64,000 nucleotides of DNA from JARFQW01 sp963842955 (GCA_963842955.1 CAWJIJ010000005.1:124001-188000); one strand, 5' to 3'; shown: positions 8,961 to 18,162, counted from the stretch's first letter. Translations and numbers: made by a program. The notes: a model not told the origin generated them from the letters alone.

Positions 8961-10052
8961 CAGGACGTGGGCTCCACGATACGAACCGCCTGGTCGGGGC
9001 GCAGGCCCTCGTTGCCGCGAATCACCACCTGGTCACCGACGCTGATACTGCCGGGGGCAAGGACCGCGGCGCTGCCGCTGAAGCGCTCGACACGGACAGC
9101 GACCGGTTCCACCTGGGTGCCGCGTACTCGCCACACCTGGTGGCTGCCGTCCGGCTGCCGGCCGACCGCATCCCTTGGGACCTGCAAGGCTTGCGCTCCC
9201 TCCGATGCACCCGGTCTGAGCACGACCCGGGCCGACATGCCGGGGGCAAAACGCAGGTCGCCGTTATCGATCTCGATACGGGCCAGGAACGTTCGCGCGG
9301 CCGGATCGCCAACTGCCACCCGGGTGGTCAAGCGGGTCTCGATGGGGTCGGCCGGCGCCGCATCGAAGCGGACCGTCACGGGTGCTCCGGCTTCCAGGTC
9401 ACCGTAGTAGCTCTGGGGGACGGGCACGTCCACTCGCAGGACGTCCGTATCCACGAGTTGGAACAGCGCGTTACCCCGCTGAACCCACTGGCCGGCTTCG
9501 GCGAGTTTTGTGGCGATGATCCCCGCGAACGGCGCCTTGATCGTGTGGCGGGTGACGATCTCCCGCTGGCGCGCATATTCTGCCTCCAGCCGGCGAACAT
9601 CGGCCGCGAGTATTCCCGCCTCGGCAACGGCGGTCTCATAGGTGGATTCGGCGATGAGGTTCCTGGCGTGCACTTCGGCCGCCTCGTCCCGACGCCGTTC
9701 GGCATCCGCGAGGCGAGCCTGTCCCTCGGCGAGGGCCGCCTCCGAGGTGGCGAGCTCGTGTCGGGAAATGACGGCATCCAGGCGGGCGATAACCTGTCCC
9801 GCGTCCACATGGTCCCCAACATCGACCAGCATCTCGGCCACGAGCCCGTCCGTCAGCGGCGAAAGCATGGACGTTCGCCTCGCCGTGGCCGTTCCGCTCA
9901 GGATCAAGTTCGGAGCCGACCGGCGCCTGTTCGGCAAGGCCCACGACCACGGGGGCCGGCGCTTCCTGGGCGCCGCCCGCAAGCGGCGCCAGGGCAAGCA
10001 GGACGGCAAGAGATCGCCGGCGGTGTGAGGATGTTCGGGTGACGTTGACCAT
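8960..10052 (-). CDS. RND efflux periplasmic adaptor (MFP, frame broken)
   Basis: The membrane-fusion partner of the adjacent pump. A signal peptide (RRRSLAVLLALAPLAGGAQ) begins at the ATG at 10052. A biotinyl-lipoyl domain follows (GLVAEMLVDVGDHVDAGQVIARLD), then a helical hairpin rich in Ala, Glu and Arg, the second lipoyl half (TIKAPFAGIIATKLAEAGQWV) and the beta-barrel and membrane-proximal domains. The first 50 or so residues are in another frame; deleting one base of the pair at 9906-9907 restores SELILSGTA, the expected strand. I therefore treat it as one gene with a +1 break. Confidence 0.85.
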
Positions 10053-10309
10053 AGGGAGGATTTTCCGGGTTCACTGATGATACTCGCAACGATCCCGCGG
10101 GAATCTCTCGTTTTGTGTTGCTCGCTAGGTTTCGCCGCCCCGCGGCAAACGGATCCCCCGGGGGCCGGGGCCGGGTGTATCCGCGGCAGTGCGATTGAGG
10201 GGCCGACTCCGGATCGCGCACGAGGACCGGAACCCTGGAGAATCGCGCAGCAAGATCTCCGTGCCTGGCCGGTGCGGCGGGATTGGGGTAAAGGTAACAA
10301 AGGGATCAC
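10053..10309. other. Intergenic region upstream of the efflux operon
   Basis: About 257 bases between the adaptor start and the terminator of the next minus-strand gene. It should hold the efflux promoter. No regulator gene is divergently placed here, and no clear operator repeat was recognised. Confidence 0.35.
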
Positions 10310-10334
10310 AAAAAAGGCCCGGCGAACCGGGCCT
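10310..10334 (-). terminator. Rho-independent terminator of GlsB/YeaQ-like gene
   Basis: On the minus strand AGGCCCGG-TTCG-CCGGGCCT (a stable UUCG tetraloop) is followed by TTTTTT. It lies about 30 bases past the stop of the GlsB-like gene. Confidence 0.9.
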
Positions 10335-10362
10335 CGCAGATCGTGCCCGGACTGGTACCTGG

Positions 10363-10614
10363 CTAGGCTTTCTTGACCAGGCTGACAACCCAAAGCAGAA
10401 CCGCCGCACCGACCACCGCGGTGATGAGCGAGCCGATCAGGCCGCCCGCCGTGATGCCCAGCATGCCGAAGAGAAAACCGCCGATCATCGCGCCGACGAT
10501 GCCGACTACGATATTCCCGACCAGGCCAAAGCCGCTGCCCTTCATCAGCTGGCCAGCCAGCCAGCCGGCGAGCGCGCCGATTACGAGAAACATGATCAGA
10601 CTCTGGGCTTCCAT
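10363..10614 (-). CDS. GlsB/YeaQ/YmgE family stress-response membrane protein
   Basis: An 83-residue, very hydrophobic protein with three Gly-rich helices (IGALAGWLAGQLMKG, GLVGNIVVGIVGAMIGGFL, GLIGSLITAVVGAAVLLWVV). This is the transglycosylase-associated protein family pattern, including the conserved GAxxGxxAGxxxxG start and GN(I/L)xxGxxGAxxGG centre. Exact role is unknown; members are often induced by envelope or osmotic stress. The start at 10614 has AGAGGA six bases away. Single-gene unit with its own terminator. Confidence 0.88.
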   Translation of the reverse strand: MEAQSLIMFLVIGALAGWLAGQLMKGSGFGLVGNIVVGIVGAMIGGFLFGMLGITAGGLIGSLITAVVGAAVLLWVVSLVKKA

Positions 10615-10954
10615 ATTTTTGTCCTCTGGATTTGTAGAGCGAAAAACAGTCAATTCAGCCGTTCGCGCGTCAGCGTTAACCCCATCGCGCTGTAGCATCA
10701 TCGTGTCGCAGTGATGTGGCCGCTATTCGATGTCGGGAGGGTGTTGTATCGACCGGCACCTGCCTTGGCGATGCTCGCTGCCTCACACGTCACAAGCGGC
10801 TGTGTCAGCCCGTCAAACTGATCCCGGACTCGCGCCCCCCGTCGGCATCCGGCTTCATAGGTATAGCGTCCCGAAGCGTTACTCGCCACTTCGGGAGCAC
10901 AAGACCCGCGGCCGTTTCGCCGCCGCGCCGCGAGTCCAGGCTACGCGTGAAGCG

Positions 10955-12505
10955 TTAGAGCTGAGAGTCGATGTGAAGCACCCGGGCGAGCCAGGCCTGG
11001 AAACGCCGCCCCGAGGAGGCTTGCGGGTCCTTGTCGAAGGTCTCGGTACCGTCCGACCAATGCAGGTCGCCATCCTCCAGGGTGACCTCCCAGGCGTAGG
11101 TCCCGGATGTCTGCCGGCTGAACAATCCTTCGAGCTGGGTAGCGAGCACGGCGTTTTCCACCTTGACACCCTGTTCGCAGTTCAGTGAGGTCGACCGCGG
11201 GTCCAGGTTGTAGCTGCCGACGAACAAGACCTCGCCGTCCACAGAAAGGGCCTTGGTATGCAGGCTCGCCCCCGTGGAGCCTCGCAGGCTCAGGGGCACC
11301 TGCCGGTTACCGACGGGTTTCATTTCAAAGAGCGTGACGCCACCTTCGAGCAGCGCGTCCCGCGAGCGCGAGTAGCCGCCGTGGACGGCGGCGACGTCGT
11401 TGGCCACCAGGGAGTTTGTCAGTACGCGGACGTCCCGGTCCGCCGCGATGTCGACCAAAAACGCCGTGCCCTCCTCGCCGGGAACGAAGTAGGGCGAGAT
11501 GACGCTGGCTTCCTGCCTGGCCGCCTGCAAGGTCGGCGCGACGACCTTCAGTACGTTGGAGGACTCCAGCGAGGCCTTCTTTGCGGCGGCTTTCATCGGA
11601 TCGTCGGACACGAACCCGTAGCTGGCGCTCCATTCCATGGGGAGGCGGTTGTTCATCAGGGCCTGGACCGCCTGGTCTTTGCGCAGGTCGTCCCCGTAGC
11701 GCCCGGCCGCCGCTTCCCGCGCCGCTTCCGCCAGGGCTTCGCGCAGCGTATCCAGCGCGTCAGTACCCACGGACTCGGGGTCGAGAATGTCCATGGGATA
11801 GGCGATTGGCGAGTTCCAGTACTTGTCGAAGGAGGCGGAGATGTCCCGAACGATGGGTCCGACCATGACGAAGTCGAGGTCCACGAAGTTGACGTCCTCG
11901 CTCGCCCCGAAGTACTCGTCGCCGAGATTTCGGCCACCAACGAGGGCAATGCGGTTATCGGCAATCCAGCTCTTGTTGTGCATGCGCCGGTTGATTCGAT
12001 TGAAGTTGCCCAGACCTTCGCCGATGAATCCGAAAATGCCGTCGCGGGAGGCAAACGGATTGAACATACGCACCTCGATGTTCGGGTGGGCGTGCAGGGC
12101 AGCGAACTGGATGTTTTTGGCGCGCGCGTCCATGTCGTCGAGGAGCAGCCGCACCCGAACCCCGCGGTCGGCGGCTTCGAGGATCCGATGGGCAAGAAAC
12201 AGCCCGGTCAGGTCCGCGTGCCAGATATAGGTCTGCACATCCAGGCTCCGGCCGGCCAACAGCGCGCTGCGCGAGCGCACCGTAAAGGCTTCCAGCCCGT
12301 CGGGCAGGAGCCGGAATGCCGACTGGCCCGCGCGTCTATCTTCGGCGGGAGCAATCAGTTCATCGAGTTCCGAGGTCTGAGCGATCGGGCTGGCGAACTG
12401 GTCAGGCAGCTCGGGCCGGGGTTCGAGCTGGGCGCAGCCCGACACAACGGCGAGCACCAGGACAAAAAGGATGGAGCTTCTGCGGTCTGCATGGCGCTGT
12501 GTCAT
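10955..12505 (-). CDS. Phospholipase D family lipoprotein (cardiolipin synthase-like)
   Basis: A 516-residue lipoprotein (lipobox VSGC, Cys24) with two HxKx4D motifs: HNKSWIAD at 176-183 followed by GGRN, and HTKALSVD near residue 410 followed by GSYNLDPRS. Two HKD halves form one active site that cleaves or transfers phosphatidyl groups. The lipid anchor and order resemble periplasmic PLD-family proteins related to ClsC (YmdC), which makes cardiolipin with a partner; alternatively it is a phospholipase. It ends 340 bases upstream of the GlsB-like gene and starts 50 bases after the AI-2E permease stop, so those two probably form an operon. Confidence 0.87.
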   Translation of the reverse strand: MTQRHADRRSSILFVLVLAVVSGCAQLEPRPELPDQFASPIAQTSELDELIAPAEDRRAGQSAFRLLPDGLEAFTVRSRSALLAGRSLDVQTYIWHADLTGLFLAHRILEAADRGVRVRLLLDDMDARAKNIQFAALHAHPNIEVRMFNPFASRDGIFGFIGEGLGNFNRINRRMHNKSWIADNRIALVGGRNLGDEYFGASEDVNFVDLDFVMVGPIVRDISASFDKYWNSPIAYPMDILDPESVGTDALDTLREALAEAAREAAAGRYGDDLRKDQAVQALMNNRLPMEWSASYGFVSDDPMKAAAKKASLESSNVLKVVAPTLQAARQEASVISPYFVPGEEGTAFLVDIAADRDVRVLTNSLVANDVAAVHGGYSRSRDALLEGGVTLFEMKPVGNRQVPLSLRGSTGASLHTKALSVDGEVLFVGSYNLDPRSTSLNCEQGVKVENAVLATQLEGLFSRQTSGTYAWEVTLEDGDLHWSDGTETFDKDPQASSGRRFQAWLARVLHIDSQL

Positions 12506-12555
12506 ATCAGCTCCCTTTTTCTGGCCAGCTGGGACGAGTCCAGCCTCGGCGGTAG

Positions 12556-13650
12556 CTATCCCTGGCGCGTGCCCGGGTCGGAGTCAGGGTCCCCGGCATC
12601 TACGAGTACGGCACTCCGATCTTCCTCGTACATCTGCCAGCAGGCGAGAAACAAGGCCGCGATCACCGGGCCGAGAACGAAACCGGTGATGCCGAACAGG
12701 CCGAGACCGCCCAGCGTGGAGAAGAGGATGAGGTAGTCGGGCATCTTCGTGTCCCGGCCTACCAGGATGGGGCGCAGGATATTGTCGGCCAGTCCAATCA
12801 CGCCGGCGCCGAAGCCGATGAGCACCAGGCCCTTTATGACGGATCCAGTGGCCAGGAAGTAGATCGCCGCGGGGCCCCACACCAGAGCCGAGCCCACGGC
12901 CGGCAGAACGGACAGGATCACCATGACCACACCCCAGAACACGGCGCCCTGGATGCCCAGGAAGTAAAACATCAGGCCGCCAAGGGTCCCCTGCACGAGG
13001 CCCACGATGATGGTGCCCTTGATAGTGGCTCGGGACACCTCCGCGAACTTGGTAAAGAGCCTGCGTTCCTGGTCGTCGGGAAGCGGAATGGCCCGGTGCA
13101 GGTGCTCGAGGATCGTCGGGCCATCCCGGAGAATGAAAAACAGCATGTAAAGCATCAGGAAGAACATCACGAAAATACGCGCGACGTTCTGACCGGCGCT
13201 CAGCGCCAGCGAGGCCACGAACTGGCTGCCCTTGACCGCGGCCGCGGACAGTCGCTCGGACAGCATGTTCAGGTCCACACCGAAACCGGCGGCCCACTGG
13301 GTCGCCCGGGGGAGCAGCTCCTGGATCCAGGTGACGAGGGCGCCCACGTCCAGTTCCCCGGAGCGAATGCGCAGGTAAACACCCGTGGCCTCCGCCGTGA
13401 CGGCCGAGGCCACGAGCATGGCGGGCACCAGCACCGTGAAGAAAATCAGTATCACCGTGAGCACCGCGGCGAGGGATTCCCGTCCACCGACTTTATCGCC
13501 CATCCAGCGCTGCACGGGGCGAAACAGGATACCGATCACCGCCGCCCAGAAAATGGGCTGCCAGAAGCCGGACAGCAAGGCAAAGAACGCGATGCTGGCG
13601 GCGAGCAGCAGGCCGATGAAAAACGGGTGAGTGGTTGCGGTTCTCGGCAT
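12556..13650 (-). CDS. AI-2E family transporter
   Basis: A 364-residue polytopic protein of the AI-2E/PerM family. It has two N-terminal helices, a helix pair after residue 60, a soluble segment (GELDVGALVTWIQELLPR), and a C-terminal block of helices with PAVGSALVWGPAAIYFL, GLADNILRPILVGR and GGLGLFGITGFVLGPV, which are family signatures. Members export autoinducer-2, Na+/H+ or other small molecules; substrate cannot be told here. First gene of a likely two-gene unit with the PLD lipoprotein. Confidence 0.88.
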   Translation of the reverse strand: MPRTATTHPFFIGLLLAASIAFFALLSGFWQPIFWAAVIGILFRPVQRWMGDKVGGRESLAAVLTVILIFFTVLVPAMLVASAVTAEATGVYLRIRSGELDVGALVTWIQELLPRATQWAAGFGVDLNMLSERLSAAAVKGSQFVASLALSAGQNVARIFVMFFLMLYMLFFILRDGPTILEHLHRAIPLPDDQERRLFTKFAEVSRATIKGTIIVGLVQGTLGGLMFYFLGIQGAVFWGVVMVILSVLPAVGSALVWGPAAIYFLATGSVIKGLVLIGFGAGVIGLADNILRPILVGRDTKMPDYLILFSTLGGLGLFGITGFVLGPVIAALFLACWQMYEEDRSAVLVDAGDPDSDPGTRQG

Positions 13651-13833
13651 GAAGTAACGTCAGGCTGGGCGCAGACGTAGCCTACGTGTGATCGAGTGCC
13701 GTGTCATGCCGCGACGTGGTCAGATGCGCATGGCTCGAACGCAGATTCAGGCTCTCGGGCGTGGCTGGGGCATTGGCGCCGTCGAATGTGCCGGCGGACG
13801 GTCGCTTCCCGCGAATGGTCATCGTGGACCCTC

Positions 13834-14193
13834 TCAGAGCCGCTCAAGGTGTTCCACGGTGCGCTCGTTCACGACATCGCCGGTGTTCCGGGTGGCAGCG
13901 GGCTCGAGCAACAGGACATGCACCTCTTCCGGGGCCACCGGCTTGTGGGCGACACCCTTCGGCACGATGAAGAACTCCCCGGGCGCCAGGTGAACGATGC
14001 GGTCTTCCAGGTGCAGTTCCAGGTTGCCGGCAAGCACAAGAAACAGCTCGTCTTCGTGGTCATGGTGATGCCAGACGAACTCGCCCATCAGCCTTGCCAG
14101 CCGGACATGCTGTCCGTTGAGTTCGCCCACCACCCGGGGCGACCAGAATTCCGGGATCCGGCTCAGCTTGTCGGCGAGGTTGACTTTGTCCAT
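13834..14193 (-). CDS. Cupin domain protein
   Basis: A 119-residue single-domain cupin. The metal-binding motif is clear: EFVWHHHDHEDELFLVLAG gives the H-x-H-x3-E of motif 1, and the second motif lies in APGEFFIVPKGVAHKPVAPEE (PxG...H). It could be a small isomerase, dioxygenase or sensor; substrate unknown. The ATG at 14193 has CAGGAG eight bases upstream; the frame continues upstream without recognisable sequence. It is the last gene of a minus-strand run with the VOC and helix-hairpin-helix genes. Confidence 0.85.
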   Translation of the reverse strand: MDKVNLADKLSRIPEFWSPRVVGELNGQHVRLARLMGEFVWHHHDHEDELFLVLAGNLELHLEDRIVHLAPGEFFIVPKGVAHKPVAPEEVHVLLLEPAATRNTGDVVNERTVEHLERL

Positions 14194-14317
14194 AGCGCCA
14201 TCTCCTGATCGCCAGCCCGGTATTCTCCGGCGCGGGACCCGCCGTGAGCAGGGAGCCGCGGAACGCTCCGGGCCAGACCCCGCTCCGTCCATGGCTTCGG
14301 GATCGTCGCGGCCCGGG

Positions 14318-14689
14318 TCAGCCCGGCGGCTGCCAAAGTTCGATCTTGTTGCCTTCCGGATCCATGAACCAGCCGAAACGCCCGAACTCGTCCTCCGCGA
14401 CTTCGCCGATGATCTCGGCACCCCCGGCTCTTGCCCGGGCCAGGACGCCCTCCACGTTGTCCACCACCAGGTTGATCATGAACTCCTTTGCCGAGGGGGC
14501 AAAGTACTCCGTGTTGGCATCGAAAGGGCCCCACACGCCTCGGGCGTTTTCGGGAAGGGCCTTCAGGTCGAAGTCCACCCCGCCGTATTCCGCGACCGGA
14601 AATCCGAGAAACTCCCGGTACCACGCCGCCAGCTTGTCCTTGTTCCGACACTTGAAGAAGATGCCGCCCAGCCCAAGCACCTCACCCAT
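14318..14689 (-). CDS. VOC family (glyoxalase/bleomycin-resistance-like) protein
   Basis: A 123-residue vicinal-oxygen-chelate protein with two beta-alpha-beta-beta-beta units. GLGGIFFKCRNKDKLAAWYREFLGFP is the usual first unit, and the second ends DEFGRFGWFMDPEGNKIELWQPP, with the metal-ligand Glu in IELWQ. Such proteins are glyoxalase-like enzymes, dioxygenases or binding proteins. It overlaps the stop of the upstream helix-hairpin-helix gene by 8 bases, showing translational coupling. Confidence 0.87.
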   Translation of the reverse strand: MGEVLGLGGIFFKCRNKDKLAAWYREFLGFPVAEYGGVDFDLKALPENARGVWGPFDANTEYFAPSAKEFMINLVVDNVEGVLARARAGGAEIIGEVAEDEFGRFGWFMDPEGNKIELWQPPG

Positions 14690-14990
14690 CGGCCTGTCCT
14701 CCCAGGTTGCGCGCCGCCAGCTTGTCGTCGGTCCAGTTCCACCATTTCAGATCATCGGGGCGGGGCTTGGCGGTCGTCGCGAAGTGCACGGCGCAGCGGA
14801 ACACATAAAGCACGCAACGATCCATTTGCACGCCGCGCAGACGGCTCAGCGCAGCGAACATGACTTCCGGGTCGCGGCCGGGAAGGTCGCCAATCGCATG
14901 CACACCCAGGTCACGGAGATCCTGCGCCATGCTCGGCCCGATCCCCGGAATCTCCAGCAGCTCGTCGCTGATTTCGCGTGCAGCTTGCAT
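14682..14990 (-). CDS. Helix-hairpin-helix (Cdd1/pathogenicity-locus type) protein
   Basis: A 102-residue protein opening with a helix-hairpin-helix (LLEIPGIGPSMAQDLRDLGVHAIGDL), followed by a conserved C-terminal block with CVLYVFRCAVHFA and KWWNW. This matches the Cdd1 / pathogenicity-locus small-protein family (PF11731). HhH folds usually bind DNA, but function here is unknown. It is coupled by overlap to the VOC gene, so the pair is probably co-expressed. Confidence 0.78.
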   Translation of the reverse strand: MQAAREISDELLEIPGIGPSMAQDLRDLGVHAIGDLPGRDPEVMFAALSRLRGVQMDRCVLYVFRCAVHFATTAKPRPDDLKWWNWTDDKLAARNLGGQADG

Positions 14991-15240
14991 GTTTGCTCCC
15001 CCTTGGCCACAAACGGCGTGGCGGTTCGACGATCGTGGACGGGCCGGCCTCCCAGTCCGTCGCCTTGGGCCTGTGGCTCGTGCCCGGCTGACGAGAAACA
15101 GGATCTGGCCCCGGCCGCGATTCGTCAGGAAAACTATAGTCGGGGTGGAAGGTCTCTTCCCGGACGGTCTTCCGGGCGGTCTTCCGGACGAGGGCGGGCG
15201 CCCGGGTGCGGCCAGAGCCGGGTTTGCCCTTTTGGCTCAT

Positions 15241-15588
15241 TCAGGAAGAGATCCGCGTGCTGCTCCGTTCTTCCGAGCCTGCGGGAGGACGGCCATGAGC
15301 CGCATCGGAGAACTCGAGTTCCAGCCCGCCGGTCCACCGGGCCGACAGGTTGTAGATCCAGGCGATGAGCGGCCCGAGAATCAGTCCGGCGAAGCCGTAG
15401 AGAAACGGCAGCGCAACGGCCATGGCCAACGACCCTCCCGCGACAGGGACTCGTCCCCCATCTCCTCTGGCATGGAAGAAATACGTGGCCAGGGAGAGAA
15501 GCGAAACGAGGACGCCGAGGAGGGCATACACGAAGGCGAGCAACTTTCCTGCCTGCCAGGGAGCGATTCGTGTCAAGCGTTGGGCCAT
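15241..15588 (-). CDS. DUF3566-like membrane protein
   Basis: A 115-residue protein with two transmembrane helices (LLAFVYALLGVLVSLLSLATYFF and MAVALPFLYGFAGLILGPLIAWI). The start RLTRIAPWQAGKL and the end IYNLSARWTGGLELEF resemble the DUF3566 pattern (S/P..K, then YN..A...GG). Function unknown. The ATG at 15588 has AAGGAG seven bases upstream. It appears to stand alone. Confidence 0.7.
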   Translation of the reverse strand: MAQRLTRIAPWQAGKLLAFVYALLGVLVSLLSLATYFFHARGDGGRVPVAGGSLAMAVALPFLYGFAGLILGPLIAWIYNLSARWTGGLELEFSDAAHGRPPAGSEERSSTRISS

Positions 15589-15686
15589 TGGATTCTCCTT
15601 TCGATCGGGCCGGTCTCTTGAATTTTTCTTGGCACGGTCCACTGCCGGAGCCGATCGCCGCGGCATCACTTTGGTGCGCAGGCCTT

Positions 15687-15870
15687 TCAGGGAGGCGCGA
15701 ACTCGGCTGCAAGATTCGCGTGGTCCGATCCGTCCAGCGTAACACCGAGCGCTTCGGCAACCTGTCCCAGGTGGGGAACAGACCTGGCGGGTCCGACGAC
15801 AGGGGCCGCACAGTCAGGGTGTTCGATAGTCCAGGCGAACGCAGCGTCCCGGTCGAGGCCTGGACCGATG
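15687..15870 (-). pseudogene. Aldo/keto reductase C-terminal remnant
   Basis: The minus-strand frame ending at 15687 reads AFAWTIEHPDCAAPVVGP, then SVPHLGQVAEALGVTLDG. This is the last part of an aldo/keto reductase (the ..A.AW...P.V.APIVG...V.QL...L.AL.V.L motif that shapes the NADPH-phosphate pocket). Upstream sequence to about 16000 does not continue the barrel in any frame I could follow. It looks like the tail of a deleted gene; the upstream boundary is approximate. Not related closely to the intact reductase at 32246. Confidence 0.5.
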
Positions 15871-16051
15871 AGTTCCTGTTCGCCGCCAACGCCGCCAATA
15901 GTCCCGCAGCGGACTATGACGGGGGCTATCGCGATGCCACTGAAACCGGGAACTGGAGCTGCCATGACTCCAGCGTTACGTGTTACATGAGACTCCTCTG
16001 CCAGTTCCGGCCGTCCGCGCGAGTGCGAAGAACTGCCGGACTGAGAGGCGG

Positions 16052-16450
16052 CTAGGCCCTTTCCAGCCGGGTGAGGAGACTGGACAGGCCGGACTCCCAC
16101 CGATCGAAGTCGTCCACCTCGGACCAGAGATCCCGGAGTCCGGATTCGTGCCGGACCCGGTCCACGGCGTGCCGTGCCAGCCGGACCACCTCGTCGCTGA
16201 CCGGCTTGGCGCGGTGCGCGAGCCAGAGCCTGACGGAGTCGGGCAGGCTCTCCGAGGGCTGGCCCTTCAGGCCGGCGACGATTTCGGCGGCCGCAATGGC
16301 AATGGCGCATTCCGTGGATGCGAGTTCCTGTTCGCTTGTGACCAGCTCCAGGACCACTTTCAACGTTTTCTCGTCTCCGGCCTCCGTGAGTTCATCGGCC
16401 CAGTCCCGAGCGTCGTCATTCTCAAAATTTCCGGGTCCCCATACGGCCAT
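16052..16450 (-). CDS. DUF4259 domain protein
   Basis: A 132-residue acidic cytosolic protein. It begins MAVWGPGNFENDDARDWADEL, the hallmark of DUF4259 (W-G-x-G-x-F-x-N-D-D-A-x-D-W), followed by helical repeats. Function unknown. I chose the ATG at 16450 because it starts the conserved block. An upstream ATG at 16513 would add a Gln/Lys-rich leader and overlap the preceding gene's stop as ATGA, so coupling with that gene remains possible. Confidence 0.82.
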   Translation of the reverse strand: MAVWGPGNFENDDARDWADELTEAGDEKTLKVVLELVTSEQELASTECAIAIAAAEIVAGLKGQPSESLPDSVRLWLAHRAKPVSDEVVRLARHAVDRVRHESGLRDLWSEVDDFDRWESGLSSLLTRLERA

Positions 16451-16509
16451 CCTTGTACCGTCCTTTTCTTGTTTTTGCTGTGCTTTTGCCATGTTTTCTT
16501 GCGTTTGCA

Positions 16510-17139
16510 TCATCGTTCCACCCGGCCGGCCTGGATGCGACTGCCGAAGACTTCCGATGCGTCAATCTCCAGCGAGCGGGCGATCGCCTGGAACTGGCCG
16601 GCGACATCCGGATAACGCTCGTCACCTGCAACGGCGAGGACAACGTAGGGAATGCTCCCGTCGATCACCACGAGCTGGTAGATGTGCTGCCGGGTTCCCG
16701 TGACCGCGTCGTGCCCTCGCGCCGTGAGTTCCCAGGCTTCCCGACCGTTCAGTTCGATGCGCTTGCCGGAGAGTCCGGTGAGCCCGCTGATCGACGAGAT
16801 TCCGGTGATCCGCTGTTCGGCATAGGCGGCAACATCCGCTTCTCCGGCCACTGGTGCTGCTGGGCCGATGACGGCGTAGGGCTCGCCTGCAGGCAGTCCG
16901 TCGGCCGGCGAGAAAGGCATGTTCGATAGCACCAGCGTGTTCCCGATTTGTGTCCGGGTAGCCAGGTTTGCCGTTGGCTGGATTCGGAATTCGAGTTCGT
17001 TCACGGCCGCCGGGGATCGGGGGAGGGCATCGGGTTCGGCAGAGTCCGCGGCAGCAGGCGAAGCTGCCGTGTCGGTTCCCGCCCAGGCGCAAAGCAGGAC
17101 GCAGCCGCCCAGGATTGCCGTGGCCTTAAGTACTTGCAT
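16510..17139 (-). CDS. Secreted protein, possibly PsbP/Mog1-like fold
   Basis: A 209-residue exported protein with an N-terminal hydrophobic signal (LKATAILGGCVLLCAWA). After a low-complexity linker comes a single domain ending with a DERYPDVAGQFQAIARSLEI helix. The layout (central RQHIYQLVVIDGSIPYVVLAVAGDE strand pair and a last helix 'F..I..S.') resembles DcrB/PsbP/Mog1-like lipoproteins; this is inference from pattern only. It directly precedes the DUF4259 gene and may be co-transcribed with it. The start at 17139 begins the signal peptide; an upstream start at 17199 is possible. Confidence 0.6.
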   Translation of the reverse strand: MQVLKATAILGGCVLLCAWAGTDTAASPAAADSAEPDALPRSPAAVNELEFRIQPTANLATRTQIGNTLVLSNMPFSPADGLPAGEPYAVIGPAAPVAGEADVAAYAEQRITGISSISGLTGLSGKRIELNGREAWELTARGHDAVTGTRQHIYQLVVIDGSIPYVVLAVAGDERYPDVAGQFQAIARSLEIDASEVFGSRIQAGRVER

Positions 17140-17293
17140 ACGTCCGTGACTCGCAGCGACGCCGGCACTCCATCGCCGGCGCTCCGAAGAATACGCCAAT
17201 CGCGGCGCGGCCCATTGCGGAATTTGACGTTAATCCGGGCAGGGTTGGCGTTTTTGAATCGACTACTGATCTTCGGCGAATAAACCGCCGTTA

Positions 17294-17635
17294 TCAGACC
17301 ATCGCATTCAGGGAGCGGTACGCCCAGACGGTCAAAGCCGAGGACACCAGGAGCGAAAGGGCGGGAACCCACACCGAAGGGCTGCGAATGTGGCGAAACA
17401 GGTACAGGGCGAACAACACCGCCGCCGCCAGGGCGACGCTCATGCCGAGAACCGCGCCGGCGTCCTGGAGAAAAACATAAACCGACGCCGCCAGCATGGA
17501 TCCGAACAGCCCGACGAGCGCGATGCGCCGGTCGTGAAAATAGGCCTGCAGGAGCAGCACGGTCCACGAAATGGCCGCCACTGCTCCGGACACCGCGAGC
17601 ACCATGCCAAGGGTCCGGAATGATTCAGCCGTCAT
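17294..17635 (-). CDS. Small four-helix membrane protein
   Basis: A 113-residue protein with four predicted transmembrane helices (VLAVSGAVAAISWTVLLL, IALVGLFGSMLAASVYVFL, GMSVALAAAVLFALYLF, WVPALSLLVSSALTVWAY). I do not recognise the family and no active-site residues stand out. An upstream in-frame start at 17656 exists; the ATG at 17635 was chosen as the one nearest the first helix. Stands between a secreted protein gene and an NTF2-like gene on the same strand. Confidence 0.6.
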   Translation of the reverse strand: MTAESFRTLGMVLAVSGAVAAISWTVLLLQAYFHDRRIALVGLFGSMLAASVYVFLQDAGAVLGMSVALAAAVLFALYLFRHIRSPSVWVPALSLLVSSALTVWAYRSLNAMV

Positions 17636-17763
17636 GGCGCAGCCCGTTGGGTGCACTTAAGGCGGCCAGCCAGCGCTTGCCTTCGGCCTGCATGACCACG
17701 CCAGGGAAACGTCGTCGCTGGATTGGCGGCGGCCACCGGCTGGCGGACTGGCGTGGGAACGGG

Positions 17764-18162
17764 CTAGACAAGGCCGACCTGCCTCTGGAACTGCACCGGG
17801 TTCCAGTAGTCCACGATCTCGATGATGCGGGTTCCTTCGAACTGGATAAAAGAGCTCGCGCGAACCCGGAACGGCTTGCCCGTGGCCGGCATGCCTGGCA
17901 GATCACCGGAATGGGTACCTGTCATTTCCCAGGCGGCGGCCGCCGAGGTTCCGTCGATGACGATGTGCACAGGCAGAACCTGAAAGTCGGGTACGCCGCT
18001 GTAGGTGAGCTTTGCAAACTCAGCCACACCCGCGGGTCCGTCGAAAACGGCTTCGAATGCGAGGTCCTCGAACGTGGCGGACTCCGCGAAAAACGATGCG
18101 ACGCGATCGGGGTCGCCGGTGCCCCAGGACGCGTAGTAGTTACGCAGATGCGCTTCGGTCAT
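17764..18162 (-). CDS. SnoaL-like/NTF2 fold protein
   Basis: A 132-residue cytosolic protein with the SnoaL-like pattern: YYASWGTGDPDRVASFFAE at the start, then FDGPAGVAEFAK, GTHSGDLPGMPATGKPF and the terminal IIEIVDYWNPVQFQRQVG. The last motifs are typical of the polyketide-cyclase-like (SnoaL) branch, where the pocket has been adapted to many ligands. Substrate unknown. The start at 18162 was chosen as the ATG at the beginning of the fold. Divergent from the AtuA gene. Confidence 0.82.
   Translation of the reverse strand: MTEAHLRNYYASWGTGDPDRVASFFAESATFEDLAFEAVFDGPAGVAEFAKLTYSGVPDFQVLPVHIVIDGTSAAAAWEMTGTHSGDLPGMPATGKPFRVRASSFIQFEGTRIIEIVDYWNPVQFQRQVGLV

Noticed and set aside
10716..10958. 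80-residue plus-strand ORF in the gap after the GlsB-like gene
   Set aside because: No start signal, no family, composition like other non-coding frames.
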